The notes under the pieces are model-generated. The model had not been told where the DNA came from. It did no database searches and was given only the letters and a program-made list of their open reading frames with translations. The position numbers and the translations under genes were made by a program. DNA of 64,000 nucleotides from contig NZ_PGER01000001.1 of assembly GCF_002797935.1 (NCBI RefSeq), positions 1,488,001 through 1,552,000 of the forward strand. The letters are read 5' to 3'. This DNA comes from Flavobacterium sp. 1 (lineage in GTDB: Bacteria; Bacteroidota; Bacteroidia; Flavobacteriales; Flavobacteriaceae). This document shows positions 1-8,651 of the stretch, piece by piece (the stretch's first letter is position 1; each line of letters begins with the position of its first letter).

Positions 1-152
1 CCGGTTCCTGCATATCCTTTCAGCACAAAAATGGTCTCATTATGAGTGTCGGTCAAAAAAATAGCTATTTTTTGAAAAAATATATCCTGATTGTATGTTG
101 GCTGAAAAGGAAATTTTCTCTGTAAATGGCTGTAAAATAAGGAGGAATTCAT
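1..152 (-). CDS. RecD-like AAA ATPase/helicase, N-terminal fragment
   Basis: The minus strand has an open frame from an ATG at 152-150 to the window edge, about 50 residues. It begins MNSSLFYSHLQRKFPF and runs into IFVLKGYAGTGK-type sequence, the start of a Walker A P-loop cut by position 1. An N-terminal 'short helix, then GYAGTGKT' layout is typical of the RecD2-like ATP-dependent DNA helicase/exonuclease family found in Flavobacteria. It is divergent from the DUF3822-rsmD pair. Only the N-terminus is visible, so the exact helicase subfamily is inferred. Confidence 0.72.
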   Translation of the reverse strand, partial: MNSSLFYSHLQRKFPFQPTYNQDIFFQKIAIFLTDTHNETIFVLKGYAGT

Positions 153-185
153 TGGGAATATTTAGATTGCAAAGTAAGGCAATTT

Positions 186-304
186 CAATGGCAATATCAA
201 AAATCAATGTCAATAACAATTACAATATCAATTGCAAAATTCAATTTTATATTTACTTCCTTTTTTTCTATTGCTATTGCAATTGATTTTTGATATTGCC
301 ATTG
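186..304. repeat. 23-bp perfect inverted repeat between divergent genes
   Basis: Positions 186-208 and 282-304 are exact reverse complements (23 bp, core GGCAATATCAAAAATCAAT), separated by 73 bases rich in CAAT/ATTG units. It lies between two divergent starts (152 minus, 346 plus), so it is not a terminator for either gene. The right arm overlaps the proposed -33 element of the DUF3822 promoter. Confidence 0.7.
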
Positions 305-325
305 CCTTTTAAATTCGTAAGTTTG
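296..325 (+). promoter_or_regulatory. Promoter of the DUF3822-rsmD pair
   Basis: A TAAGTTTG box (318-325) fits the Bacteroidota -7 consensus TAnnTTTG and lies 19 bases after a TTG (296-298). The predicted transcription start, near 331, is downstream of the possible TTG start codon at 328. This favours the ATG at 346 as the translation start. Confidence 0.6.
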
Positions 326-345
326 CATTGTCGCAAAAAAATACT

Positions 346-1158
346 ATGAACATCAATATAACTGATAAAAAATACAAAAAACTTTCCATTCAGGTTTCAC
401 TGACGGGGCTGTCTTTTTGTTGTTTTGACACGCTTCATAACAGGATTGTATCACTGAATGAAATTTATTTTGACACTTTTCATAAATCAACGAAGATTGA
501 AGAATTGTTTTCGAGTGCATTTAGAAATTACCCGGAACTGAATGACCGTTACGATGAAATTCAGGTGATTCATAATAACAATCTTTCGACATTTGTACCC
601 ACTGCCCTATTTGACGAAAATTTTCTGGGCAGTTATTTACAGTACAACACCAAGGTTTTTGAAACCGATTTTTTTGCATTTGATGAAATTACGAATTATC
701 AAATGAATACGGTTTATATTCCGTATGTGAATATCAATAACTTTTTTATAGACCAATTTGGTTCTTTTGATTACAGACACGCCAACAGTATATTGGTTTC
801 AAAGCTTTTGGATGCATCCAAAAATAATGATAATAAGAAAATGATCGTACATTTTAATCCTGGTCATTTTGAAATTATTGTAATTCAGAATCAAAAACTG
901 CTTTTATTCAATTCATTCGAATATAAAACTCCCGAGGATTTTATTTACTACCTGCTTTTTACGGCCGAACAGTTAAATATGAATCCAGAAAGTTTTAAAC
1001 TTGAATTATTAGGAGCCATTTCGGAGGAAGATGATTTTTATAAAATTGCTTTCAAATACATTCGAAATGTGTCCTTTCTTGATGTTGCCGATTTACAAAA
1101 AAACAACAGCTTTTCAGAAAGACAAAATCTGCAGCATTTTATACTTTTTAACTCATGA
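346..1158 (+). CDS. DUF3822 family protein
   Basis: This is a 270-residue soluble protein that I recognise as the DUF3822 family, which in Flavobacteria commonly sits directly upstream of rsmD. It has no signal peptide or membrane segment. I chose ATG 346 over the in-frame TTG at 328 because the predicted promoter would place transcription start after the TTG. Its stop overlaps the rsmD start (ATGA, 1155-1158), so the two are translationally coupled. The function is unknown. Repeated aromatic-rich stretches and its size fit a compact two-domain fold, possibly actin/ASKHA-like, but that is inference. Confidence 0.8.
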   Translation: MNINITDKKYKKLSIQVSLTGLSFCCFDTLHNRIVSLNEIYFDTFHKSTKIEELFSSAFRNYPELNDRYDEIQVIHNNNLSTFVPTALFDENFLGSYLQYNTKVFETDFFAFDEITNYQMNTVYIPYVNINNFFIDQFGSFDYRHANSILVSKLLDASKNNDNKKMIVHFNPGHFEIIVIQNQKLLLFNSFEYKTPEDFIYYLLFTAEQLNMNPESFKLELLGAISEEDDFYKIAFKYIRNVSFLDVADLQKNNSFSERQNLQHFILFNS

Positions 1159-1757
1159 GAATCATATCAGGAAAATACAAAGGAAGACGCATTTTTCCAC
1201 CAAAAGGGCTCCCCGTTCGGCCTACAACCGACATGAGTAAAGAAGCATTATTCAATGTCTTAAACAATCATTTTAGTTTTGAAGGCCTAAAAATATTGGA
1301 TTTATTCTCTGGAACCGGTAATATCAGTTTTGAGTTTGCTTCACGCGGAAGTACGCCAATTACCTCAGTTGACGGCGATTTTGGCTGTATAAAATTCATC
1401 AAACAAGTGGCATCGGAATATGATTTTAATATAGCGGCCACTAAAAGTGATGTTTTCTCTTTTTTGGAAAAAAGCAAAACAACTTATGATATTATTTTTG
1501 CAGATCCTCCTTATGGCTTAGACCAAAAAATTTTTGAGAAAATTGTATTATTAATTTTCGAAAAAGGATTACTGAATGAAGATGGTATGATGGTTATTGA
1601 GCATTCGAAATACACCAAACTGGATCACATGATTAATTTTTCTTTTCAAAAAAGTTACGGCGGTTCAATTTTTAGTTTCTTCGAATTGAATAAAGGAAAT
1701 GAAGAAGAAGTAGATGATGAATCGAGTCGAAAAGACACGGAAGAAGATGAAGGTTAG
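1155..1757 (+). CDS. rsmD: 16S rRNA (guanine966-N2)-methyltransferase RsmD
   Basis: RsmD methylates G966 of 16S rRNA during small-subunit assembly, using S-adenosylmethionine. The protein starts MRIISGKYKGRRI, the family signature. It has the SAM-binding motif LDLFSGTGNISFEFASRG (about residues 48-66) and the catalytic (D/N)PPY motif as FADPPYG (about residues 115-121). Length (200 aa) is normal for the family, apart from a charged acidic C-terminal tail (EEEVDDESSRKDTEEDEG) that looks like a lineage-specific extension. It overlaps the DUF3822 stop by four bases and ends 38 bp before a convergent gene. Confidence 0.95.
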   Translation: MRIISGKYKGRRIFPPKGLPVRPTTDMSKEALFNVLNNHFSFEGLKILDLFSGTGNISFEFASRGSTPITSVDGDFGCIKFIKQVASEYDFNIAATKSDVFSFLEKSKTTYDIIFADPPYGLDQKIFEKIVLLIFEKGLLNEDGMMVIEHSKYTKLDHMINFSFQKSYGGSIFSFFELNKGNEEEVDDESSRKDTEEDEG

Positions 1758-1795
1758 TATACTACCAAACGATTTTATATAAAATAAAGCCCTTG

Positions 1796-2479
1796 CTATT
1801 GCAGGGGCTCTGGTATTTTAGTAGGTCTTGGTTTTTTAGCCTTTTTAAAAGAAAAATAATAGTTACAGCCTGCTCCAAGTACATTATTTGTATTAATTCT
1901 ACTAGCTCCACTATGACTTAATTGATTCAAAGCCTTACCCATATCAACATTTTGATAATAGATATTCAAACATAAAGAATCCGTATTATCATTAGAAACA
2001 CTAATATCAAGACCAACACCAATCCCTAATGAATGTTGCCAATCGGTAATTGTTTCTTTGGTGGTAGTCTTTACATCGTTAGTGTTTAATGAAGTATATT
2101 TGCCAACAGCAGTAACTTTAGAAAATGAATATTTCGGCAAAATCACTAGATAGGTATCATTCTGTCCGTTATTATTGATACAAATTTTTGGAGAAAAACT
2201 AATATTATAAGCAGAAGCCGACCTCCAAAAAGAATTTGTTATACTGCCTAAATCATTACGTTGCACTGCTTCTTCAATAGTTCCAAATAGAATATTGAGA
2301 TCTATTTCGGGTTTGATATAATTTTTAACCTTAAATTCAGCACCACAACTAACACCTGCAAAAAAAGATCCTTTAAAATCACTGTGCAAATAACCAGATA
2401 TTCCTCCAAAGCCCCTAACGTTTTGTGCATTACCATTTAAAGAAATAGTAAGCAGTAAAAATAGAAATATTTTTTTCAT
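1796..2479 (-). CDS. Exported protein, probable outer-membrane barrel
   Basis: This 227-residue protein has a clear signal peptide (MKKIFLFLLLTISLNGNAQ). The mature part alternates hydrophobic and polar residues, with many Gly/Ser/Asn turns (for example GVSCGAEFKVKNY, LGIGVGLDISVSND), which suggests a small beta-barrel or beta-sandwich. A proline/lysine-rich tail (KKAKKPRPTKIPEP) follows an aromatic strand (NYYFSFK). It lies 6 bp downstream of the next gene and is probably its operon partner. I do not recognise a named family. Confidence 0.65.
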   Translation of the reverse strand: MKKIFLFLLLTISLNGNAQNVRGFGGISGYLHSDFKGSFFAGVSCGAEFKVKNYIKPEIDLNILFGTIEEAVQRNDLGSITNSFWRSASAYNISFSPKICINNNGQNDTYLVILPKYSFSKVTAVGKYTSLNTNDVKTTTKETITDWQHSLGIGVGLDISVSNDNTDSLCLNIYYQNVDMGKALNQLSHSGASRINTNNVLGAGCNYYFSFKKAKKPRPTKIPEPLQ

Positions 2480-2485
2480 TACTTA

Positions 2486-3028
2486 CTATTTACCTATTAA
2501 CCAACCTAATGTGAAATTTACCACTGGAACTATTTCACTGTTATTTTTGTCAATGTTATAACCAACTCCCCCATTTAGATTTAGATTGAAATTATGCTTA
2601 TAAGTTCTCTGAAATCCCCAAACAGGAGCAATTGTAAATGAAGCAACCGTTGGCGAAACTGATTTGTTGGAGTTAATAGATTCAAAATTATAAATTGCAT
2701 TCAAACCAAAAAAATTACCTGAATTACCGAATATTCTTTTTCCATTAGCAGTTCTTTTTTCTAAGTTATAATAATGACGAAACTGCTCATTAACAGTTGG
2801 ATAATAAGACCAAGTTGAGCCACTAAAACCGCTTTTACTATAGCCTAGACCAAAACTAAATTCAGAATATAGCGTGTTTTTATTGCTAAAGCCGTGCTCG
2901 TACACTACACCGGGTAATATTAAATTTATCTTGAATTGATTTTTTTCGACAGATGGAATATCTTGTGCAATAATTTTCATTAAAGGTGTGAAAAATAAAA
3001 AAAGAACAAACGAATGCAGTAATTTCAT
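2486..3028 (-). CDS. Exported protein, probable outer-membrane barrel
   Basis: This 180-residue protein starts with a signal peptide ending near IIAQ. It then shows beta-strand-like repeats typical of small outer-membrane proteins (NLILPGVVYEHGFSNKN, SEFSFGLGYSKSGF, VNFTLGWLIGK at the C-terminus). It is first of a two-gene minus-strand operon with the 227-aa protein, only 6 bp away. No catalytic motif is visible. Barrel topology is inferred from pattern, not from family recognition. Confidence 0.65.
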   Translation of the reverse strand: MKLLHSFVLFLFFTPLMKIIAQDIPSVEKNQFKINLILPGVVYEHGFSNKNTLYSEFSFGLGYSKSGFSGSTWSYYPTVNEQFRHYYNLEKRTANGKRIFGNSGNFFGLNAIYNFESINSNKSVSPTVASFTIAPVWGFQRTYKHNFNLNLNGGVGYNIDKNNSEIVPVVNFTLGWLIGK

Positions 3029-3274
3029 GAAAGCTAGTACTAATAATTAATTTGAATTCAAATGTAATACAATTATTATATTTGAAAAGTATTTGTAGTC
3101 ATTTAGTATTTTTTTTTTGACATAAATGAGCAATATGAACTTTTATATAATCCTATTGGAATTATCATCAATGTTTTTTTTCTTTAAACTCAGTCGATTT
3201 TATTTTACCAAATGAACATTTAACAGGTATTGAAAATTCGTGTGCATCAACCAAGTATCTGGTTGTTGAACTAA

Positions 3275-3460
3275 TAACCTGAGTTCGATTATTCAATAAT
3301 TTGTTATTTATTGGATATCCTGCAAGGTTTTTTCAACCTTGTAGGTATGAATACTAATGATAAGATACCTACAAGGTCAAAAAAAAGACCTTGCAGGAAC
3401 ATTAACTGATATAATTTATTTGTAAGCAAGTTTTATGCTGTATTAATCGAACTCAGGTTA
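3275..3460. repeat. Nested palindromic element (MITE-like)
   Basis: The outer 17-bp arms TAACCTGAGTTCGATTA (3275-3291) and its exact complement (3444-3460) enclose two inner near-palindromes, about 3318-3347 and 3365-3397. These pair with each other and also fold on themselves (CCTGCAAGG...CCTTGTAGG). The whole 186 bp would form a cruciform with side hairpins. It contains no ORF and sits between decayed sequence and the OmpR remnant. The organisation resembles a non-autonomous palindromic insertion element. Confidence 0.7.
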
Positions 3461-3529
3461 ATATTGTTTATCGTAAAACTTTCTTCATAAATCGTATTTC
3501 TAAAAATATAATTATAACTTAAGGTATAA

Positions 3530-3723
3530 TTCTTTTATACCCATAAAAATCAAATGATAAAAAGAGAACAAATTTTGAAGACAATTTGGGGTAATGATGA
3601 TTTTTTTTAGGAAGAAGTATGGATGTCTATATCAGTAAAATTCGGAAGTATTTCAAAAATGATTCTCGAATAAGCATTGAAAGTGTTCAGAATATTGGAT
3701 TGGAATTTAAAATAGATAACTAA
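3530..3723 (+). pseudogene. OmpR-type response regulator, C-terminal remnant
   Basis: Reading from about 3530 gives FFYTHKNQMIKREQILKTIW, then NDDFF and a TAG. One base shifted, it continues GRSMDVYISKIRKYFKNDSR to a TAA at 3721-3723. Together these match the winged-helix DNA-binding domain of OmpR/PhoB-type regulators, including the RSMDVYISKIRK recognition-helix region. The frame breaks in a T8 run (3601-3608); one more T would restore it. The receiver domain and probably its kinase are gone, so this is a decayed fragment. Confidence 0.75.
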
Positions 3724-3730
3724 ATTAGTT

Positions 3731-4651
3731 TTATTTCGACAATTTGTTTAATATCATTTGATAAACTGGAGTTGAAACACCATACTTTATTCCTTCTTTG
3801 ACAACAAATTCGGTTAGCGAAACTACTTCTGTTTTATGATTGGCTAAAAAATCCCGATGCATAGAAGAAGTAACACCTTGAGGTGATTTTTCTAATTTTA
3901 TAATAGTCTCTTCAACAATATTGTCTGTAATTTTTAACCCTTTTGCAGAAGCGACCAAAGTAATTTCATTAAGTAAGGAAACATAAACTTGTTTACTCTC
4001 AGAATTTGATAAAATTTGACCAATATTTTGATTCAAATAAGAGGTAACTGATGCTAAAGTCGAAATAAAAATGAATTTTTCCCAAACAGTCTCTTCAATA
4101 TTCACAACATGATAACTTTCGATTTTGGCTCTTTCGAAAATAGATTGAAGTGCTGTTACTTTAGAATCAGAAATTGATCTAGATCCAAAAAACAGTTTTT
4201 CATAAGGTCCTATTTTTTTGACAATTCCTGGTGAAACAATCATTGAAACGATATAAACACAACCTTGTAAAACGATATTTTGTGGAAATAATTTATAAAT
4301 TCGCTCTGTAGCATCAACTCCGTTATAAAGTGGAAGAATAACCGTATTTGGTGTGATACATTTTCTATAGGATTCAAAACTAGTTTCAATATCATAGGTT
4401 TTTGTAGCACATATCAGGTAATCGAGTGTTCCTATTAATTCAGGATCGTCAGAAACTAAATTTGGGAAAACAATAGTTTCTCCATCATCGGATAGAATTT
4501 TCAAACCTGATTCGGAAATGTTTTTTTGAGTTTCTCCACGAGCAATAAAGATAATTTTTACGGTACTTGATTTAAAATAGGCTTGCGCCAATAATGCTCC
4601 AAAATAACCACCTACTCCACCTAAACCTAAAATTCCTATTCTTGTTTTCAT
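3731..4651 (-). CDS. panE: 2-dehydropantoate 2-reductase
   Basis: This enzyme would reduce ketopantoate to pantoate with NADPH in pantothenate/coenzyme A synthesis. The protein (306 aa, normal length) opens with a Rossmann nucleotide-binding motif, IGILGLGGVGGYFGALLA. It has the conserved ICATKTYD segment of the ketopantoate reductase/ApbA family around residue 80, PLYNGVDA near residue 105, and a C-terminal helical domain with WEKFIFISTLASVTSY. It appears monocistronic. ApbA paralogs with other ketoacid substrates exist, so the exact substrate is less certain than the family. Confidence 0.85.
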   Translation of the reverse strand: MKTRIGILGLGGVGGYFGALLAQAYFKSSTVKIIFIARGETQKNISESGLKILSDDGETIVFPNLVSDDPELIGTLDYLICATKTYDIETSFESYRKCITPNTVILPLYNGVDATERIYKLFPQNIVLQGCVYIVSMIVSPGIVKKIGPYEKLFFGSRSISDSKVTALQSIFERAKIESYHVVNIEETVWEKFIFISTLASVTSYLNQNIGQILSNSESKQVYVSLLNEITLVASAKGLKITDNIVEETIIKLEKSPQGVTSSMHRDFLANHKTEVVSLTEFVVKEGIKYGVSTPVYQMILNKLSK

Positions 4652-4872
4652 TATTTTATATATTAGTTATCAAGGTCCCTTTTGGGTTTTTCGTAGTTGT
4701 AATAACAATTAATCCCAAAATTAAGGCACAATTCGTTCCATTTCCCATCACAAACAAAAAAAGGGAGTGTTATTTTAAAAAGCAAAAGGGACTGAGATGA
4801 AGATATAAAAAGAAAAATTTCTCGTATTTTTTTAATAAAATAGTAAAAAAAATGAAAAATTTTAAAAAAAAA

Positions 4873-5194
4873 GCAGACCTATAAGCCGGATTCTGTTCTC
4901 GTTATTGCTAACGATACCTTATCATTTATCTAGATCCAGCATTACTGCTGGACTCAAGCTATCTACCCTTCAGCAACGGACGAGAAGCCCTTAAATGCTG
5001 ATATACTTGATATTTCACCGCATAGAGTTTACCTGGTTTCACTACAGCATTACCTGTACATACTTTCTGTTGCACTTGTCCTAATCTCGTCCGTAAAGAC
5101 GAGACCGACGGGTGTTACCCGCTATGCTTCTCTATGGTGTCCGGACTTTCCTCCCTCCCGTCCATAAAGACGAGACGACGATAAGGCGGTCTGC
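4873..5194 (-). ncRNA. rnpB: RNase P RNA
   Basis: RNase P RNA is the catalytic RNA that removes tRNA 5' leaders. On the minus strand the transcript begins GCAGACCGCCTTATCG and contains GGAGGAAAGTCCGGACACC, the universally conserved P4/J region. It ends ...CCGGCTTATAGGTCTGC, pairing the 3' end with the 5' end. A T-rich run follows at 4865-4872 as terminator. Length of about 322 nt is normal for bacterial type A RNA. The promoter position agrees with the 5' end. Confidence 0.95.
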
Positions 5195-5198
5195 ATTG

Positions 5199-5229
5199 CA
5201 AATCTACAACATTAATCAAGGTTTATCAA
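5199..5229 (-). promoter_or_regulatory. Promoter of rnpB
   Basis: On the minus strand a TAGATTTG box (5199-5206) fits TAnnTTTG and follows a TTG (5227-5229) with a 20-base gap. The box ends five bases upstream of the RNA 5' end at 5194, the expected distance. Confidence 0.7.
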
Positions 5230-5316
5230 GATTAGGTTTTTTACTTTAACAAGTAATTTGCAACTTGCTACAAATAAAATAGTTATCTTTATTTGTGAAT
5301 TTTAATTTTGTCAATT

Positions 5317-5616
5317 ATGAAACCAACCTATCATTATACGACCGTTTTGGAAGCTTTAGAGGATTTAAAAGAAAAAGGGTTTGATCATGATTTTAATCTT
5401 CATACAGAAGCTATTAAGGCAAATCCGAATGACTACGCAGTGCATCATGTTTATCGCTATGAAGGAGACTCGGATCCAGATGAAGAATCTGTTGTTTATG
5501 GCATAATTTCCATTTCAGGAAAAAAAGGAGTTTTTGTGTCTGGTTTTTCGGCAAATTCAGATTATGAAGCGTCACAAATTTTAGAAAAGTTATACATAGA
5601 AAGTAACAAGCAATAA
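5317..5616 (+). CDS. Small conserved protein, PRPP-synthetase-like annotation
   Basis: This 99-residue acidic soluble protein starts [20 protein letters not shown]. Short Flavobacterial proteins with this 'Y.T..EAL..LK..G...DFNL' pattern are often labelled phosphoribosylpyrophosphate synthetase. No PRPP loop or catalytic motif is visible here, so I treat that label as unsupported. I chose ATG 5317 over the in-frame TTG at 5308. It precedes the MidA-type methyltransferase gene by 48 bp. Confidence 0.75.
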   Translation: MKPTYHYTTVLEALEDLKEKGFDHDFNLHTEAIKANPNDYAVHHVYRYEGDSDPDEESVVYGIISISGKKGVFVSGFSANSDYEASQILEKLYIESNKQ

Positions 5617-5664
5617 TTCTATTGTTACTTATAATTCAGGTGAACTTTAAAATAATTCGGTTCA

Positions 5665-6756
5665 ATGTCCTTGTCAGATATAATAATGCAACGGATTCAT
5701 CAAGAAGGTTCAATATCGTTTCGGGATTTTATGGAGATGGCTTTGTATTATCCTGACTTGGGATATTACGCTTCTTTTCCAAGTAAAATTGGGGCTGATG
5801 GAGATTTTTATACTAGCGTTTATCTTTCGGATGCTTTTGGAGCGATGATAGCCCGCCAAATAGAAGAAATGTGGCAAAATTTAGATCGAAACCCTATAAA
5901 AATTATTGAATATGGAGCAGGAACAGGTTTATTGTGCCATGATATTTTGGATTATTTAAAAGATAATAATCCTAATCTATATGATGTTTTATCCTATTGC
6001 ATTATCGAAAAAAGTCCCAGTATGCAAGAAAGAGAAAAAATGCTTTTGAGGGAAAAAGTGACATGGTACGACTCCATTAAAGAAATTCCGCAAATAAATG
6101 GCTGTATTTTGTCCAATGAATTGGTTGATAATTTTTCGGTGCACCAAGTGGTTATGGAAGAGCAGTTAATGGAGGTTTTTGTTGATTATTCAGGTGGTTT
6201 CATCGAAGTTTTGAAGCCTGCAAATAAGGAACTCATTGATTATTTTGCCAATTTGAATGTAGAATTGCCAAAGGGATTCCGTACAGAAATAAATCTGGAA
6301 GCTCGATTCTGGATTGAAGAAATCGCAAAATCCCTGAATAAAGGTTATGTAATCACCATTGACTACGGAGACATTTCCCCGGAATTATATGATAAACATA
6401 GAAGTTCCGGCACGCTATTGTGTTATTACAAACACCACAAAAACGACAATCCGTACCAATTTATAGGAGAACAAGATATTACGACTCACGTAAATTTTTC
6501 GGATTTAATAAATTGGGGAAATATAAATGGTCTCAATTGCAGTGGAATGACAAATCAAGCTTCATTCCTATTGTCTCTTGGGTTTAAAGAATATCAAAAC
6601 AAAAGATTAATGAATGTCAAGGGAAATGCATCAATAGCCATGTCAGAATCAAACATAAACTATAGGCTTTTAATGGATATGGGATTTAAATTTAAAGTAT
6701 TAATTCAAGAGAAGAATGTTCCAAAATATCCACTTTCGGGCCTAAAGACAGTTTAG
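5665..6756 (+). CDS. MidA/NDUFAF7-type SAM-dependent methyltransferase
   Basis: This 363-residue protein belongs to the DUF185/MidA family; mitochondrial NDUFAF7 methylates an arginine of complex I. Diagnostic segments are ISFRDFMEMALYYPDLGYY (residues about 15-33), GADGDFYTSVYLSDAFGAM, the SAM-binding IIEYGAGTGLLCHDIL near residue 90, and CILSNELVDNFSVHQV near residue 150. Also visible are VITIDYGD and GTLLCYYKHH, followed by the QDITTHVNFSDL motif. Length is typical. It stands 48 bp after the small gene on the same strand. The substrate in bacteria is unknown. Confidence 0.88.
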   Translation: MSLSDIIMQRIHQEGSISFRDFMEMALYYPDLGYYASFPSKIGADGDFYTSVYLSDAFGAMIARQIEEMWQNLDRNPIKIIEYGAGTGLLCHDILDYLKDNNPNLYDVLSYCIIEKSPSMQEREKMLLREKVTWYDSIKEIPQINGCILSNELVDNFSVHQVVMEEQLMEVFVDYSGGFIEVLKPANKELIDYFANLNVELPKGFRTEINLEARFWIEEIAKSLNKGYVITIDYGDISPELYDKHRSSGTLLCYYKHHKNDNPYQFIGEQDITTHVNFSDLINWGNINGLNCSGMTNQASFLLSLGFKEYQNKRLMNVKGNASIAMSESNINYRLLMDMGFKFKVLIQEKNVPKYPLSGLKTV

Positions 6757-6757
6757 T

Positions 6758-7111
6758 TTATGTATTTTCTTCCAAATTATTGTGATTGTCTCCACCAATG
6801 CTGTAATGGCTGTTTTCCTCATCTTCGTTTCCTGTGCTTTCGAATTCATCATCGATCTCCGAACCTGGTATGTCCAAATCGCCACCGGACATATCTTCAT
6901 CAAATTCCTTTTGGTTTAGCTCACTGATTTTGTTGATTTCGACGAGAGCTTTCTTTTTCGAAATGTCTTCAGGGTCGATGTCACTTTCTTTATGGAATTT
7001 TCTATAAATATCTTCTTCCGAAGGATACAAAAGAGAATCCGGTAATTTGTTTTTGCCTTCCTTTTTGTGTTCTACACCATTTGTTCTTAACAATTTTTCT
7101 ATCTCTTTCAT
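6758..7111 (-). CDS. Acidic hypothetical protein
   Basis: This 117-residue protein has a lysine-rich N-terminal third (IEKLLRTNGVEHKKEGKNK). A strongly acidic, glycine- and asparagine-containing C-terminal half follows (DEDMSGGDLDIPGSEIDDEFESTGNEDEENSHYSIGG). It has no signal peptide, membrane segment or recognised domain, and the C-terminus is probably disordered. Its stop is two bases from the convergent MidA-type gene. No function can be assigned. Confidence 0.65.
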   Translation of the reverse strand: MKEIEKLLRTNGVEHKKEGKNKLPDSLLYPSEEDIYRKFHKESDIDPEDISKKKALVEINKISELNQKEFDEDMSGGDLDIPGSEIDDEFESTGNEDEENSHYSIGGDNHNNLEENT

Positions 7112-7266
7112 GATATCTCCATTTTACTGATTTTCAATGTACTAATTTACGCTTTTTAGCTAAATATAGAAATCAATCTGTTTGTTTTTTTAGCTGACTT
7201 CCCATTTAATAAGATAGAAATAGCTAACTTTAAACTACTTTTTTGAGATAAAATAAAAATTTTACT

Positions 7267-8061
7267 ATGGAAAAAGGTAATTTCATCAAAATTGAAGCGA
7301 TCCAAATAGCCGAAGCTTTTAATATAAAAAAATTAAGGGCTGAATTTGGTGTTGAACCCCACTCGAGTTCACCGTCGGAAATATTTTACACGCTGACGAA
7401 TAAAAAAAGATATCTCTATATATTTGACTATGGTGTGGTTGTATTTGCAAATTTTACAGCACCTAAGAAAAATGAATTCATTGATTTTGTAAAAAATTAT
7501 ACTTCTACAATTGTTGATTTGGAATTACTTGAAGAATACAGAATAGAAATTGACGAAAACATCGCAAAAGTGATTATCAAAAATGATTATGTTACTGTGC
7601 CTTATGTGGATCCTTCTGTTTTGAAAATCGTAATGTTGAATATCGCACAATCTGTTGCTTTGGATTATTATGAGGCGCTGACAGATGATCTTATCACTTC
7701 TTCCAAAAAATACATACAGGAATTGGAACATCGAGGAAAACTGAGCATTTCAAAGAAAAATCTGCTCAAATACATCGGAAAAGTATTGAACGTTAAGAAC
7801 AGTATTGTTGACAATCTCTATATTCTCGATGACCCGAATTTAGTTTGGGACAATGAAGAGCTCCATTTGCTAAACCGACACCTAAAAGCAAATTTTGATA
7901 TTAATCCACGTTTTAAGGATCTTGATTATAGATTGGATATCGTAGAGGATAATCTTAGGCTTTTTACCGACGTACTGAATGTTCGCGAAAGTTCCCGATT
8001 AGAATGGATTGTGATTATATTGATCTTTTTGGAGATTATGATTGCATTGCTTTTCCATTAA
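7267..8061 (+). CDS. RMD1/YagE family protein (DUF155)
   Basis: The 264-residue protein fits the RMD1/RMND1 (DUF155) family. It has an N-terminal alpha/beta region with YLYIFDYGVVVFANF (residues about 39-53) and the SVALDYYE segment near residue 131. The helical region near 175-230 contains DDPNLVWDNEELHLL and RLDIVEDNLRLFTDVLN. A single C-terminal membrane helix preceded by the family signature SSRLEWIVIILIFLEI (about residues 243-258) anchors it. Family members in mitochondria affect translation; the bacterial role is unknown. It overlaps the end of the convergent oxygenase by four bases. Confidence 0.85.
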   Translation: MEKGNFIKIEAIQIAEAFNIKKLRAEFGVEPHSSSPSEIFYTLTNKKRYLYIFDYGVVVFANFTAPKKNEFIDFVKNYTSTIVDLELLEEYRIEIDENIAKVIIKNDYVTVPYVDPSVLKIVMLNIAQSVALDYYEALTDDLITSSKKYIQELEHRGKLSISKKNLLKYIGKVLNVKNSIVDNLYILDDPNLVWDNEELHLLNRHLKANFDINPRFKDLDYRLDIVEDNLRLFTDVLNVRESSRLEWIVIILIFLEIMIALLFH

Positions 8062-8651
8062 TCACTCTTCAGCCAACCTGTAATGCTCATTCTAGTACTT
8101 TGGGTAACCAGAACTTCATGAACAAGCTCATCGCTTTTAAAAAAAACCGTTTTGCCTTGAGTAGGGTTTATTTTTTGATTGTTATCCAATTGATGAATCA
8201 GAAGTTCTCCTCCATCACTCTCTTGCCACTCACTGTTTAAATAGCTAATCATGGAATATTTTCGGCTCGGGTTATTCTTGAATTGGTCAAGATGTTTCAC
8301 ATAGAAATCACCTTTTTCGTAAAGGGAATAATGGAATTCATAACCTGTAATTCCGGCGTAACAACTTTCATTTAAATAGAGAATAAAAGCTTCTATTTGC
8401 ACAAAAAACTCATTCTCAAAATCATTATTGTTCTTTTTGTCCAACCAATAAATGGAATCGCTTCGGATGGCACCATCGTATGATAACTTCTCTGAATTGC
8501 CAATACCTGCTGTGGCTAATTGGCTGTTTTTATTTAATGCAGATAAATTCTGCTTCAAGTTATTAGCCAAAGTTTCACTTAAAAAATGTTCCGATATACC
8601 TACTTTATTTTCAATATAAGTTGCAATCAAAGCTTCAAAACTATTTTCCAT
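8058..8651 (-). CDS. 2OG-Fe(II) oxygenase (prolyl 4-hydroxylase type)
   Basis: The protein (197 aa from the ATG at 8651) has the double-stranded beta-helix iron ligands of the 2-oxoglutarate/Fe(II) family. They are HLD in GDFYVKHLDQFKNN, the distal His in SDELVHEVL, and the 2OG-binding Arg in RMSITGWL. SYLNSEWQESDGGELLIH is typical of SM-20/prolyl-4-hydroxylase-like members. An upstream in-frame GTG at 8720 would add 23 residues of low-complexity sequence; I prefer the ATG. The substrate is unknown. It is convergent with the RMD1-type gene. Confidence 0.82.
   Translation of the reverse strand: MENSFEALIATYIENKVGISEHFLSETLANNLKQNLSALNKNSQLATAGIGNSEKLSYDGAIRSDSIYWLDKKNNNDFENEFFVQIEAFILYLNESCYAGITGYEFHYSLYEKGDFYVKHLDQFKNNPSRKYSMISYLNSEWQESDGGELLIHQLDNNQKINPTQGKTVFFKSDELVHEVLVTQSTRMSITGWLKSD

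Noticed and set aside
95..286. Plus-strand ORF near the left edge
   Set aside because: It overlaps the start of the RecD-like gene on the other strand and the low-complexity inverted repeat.
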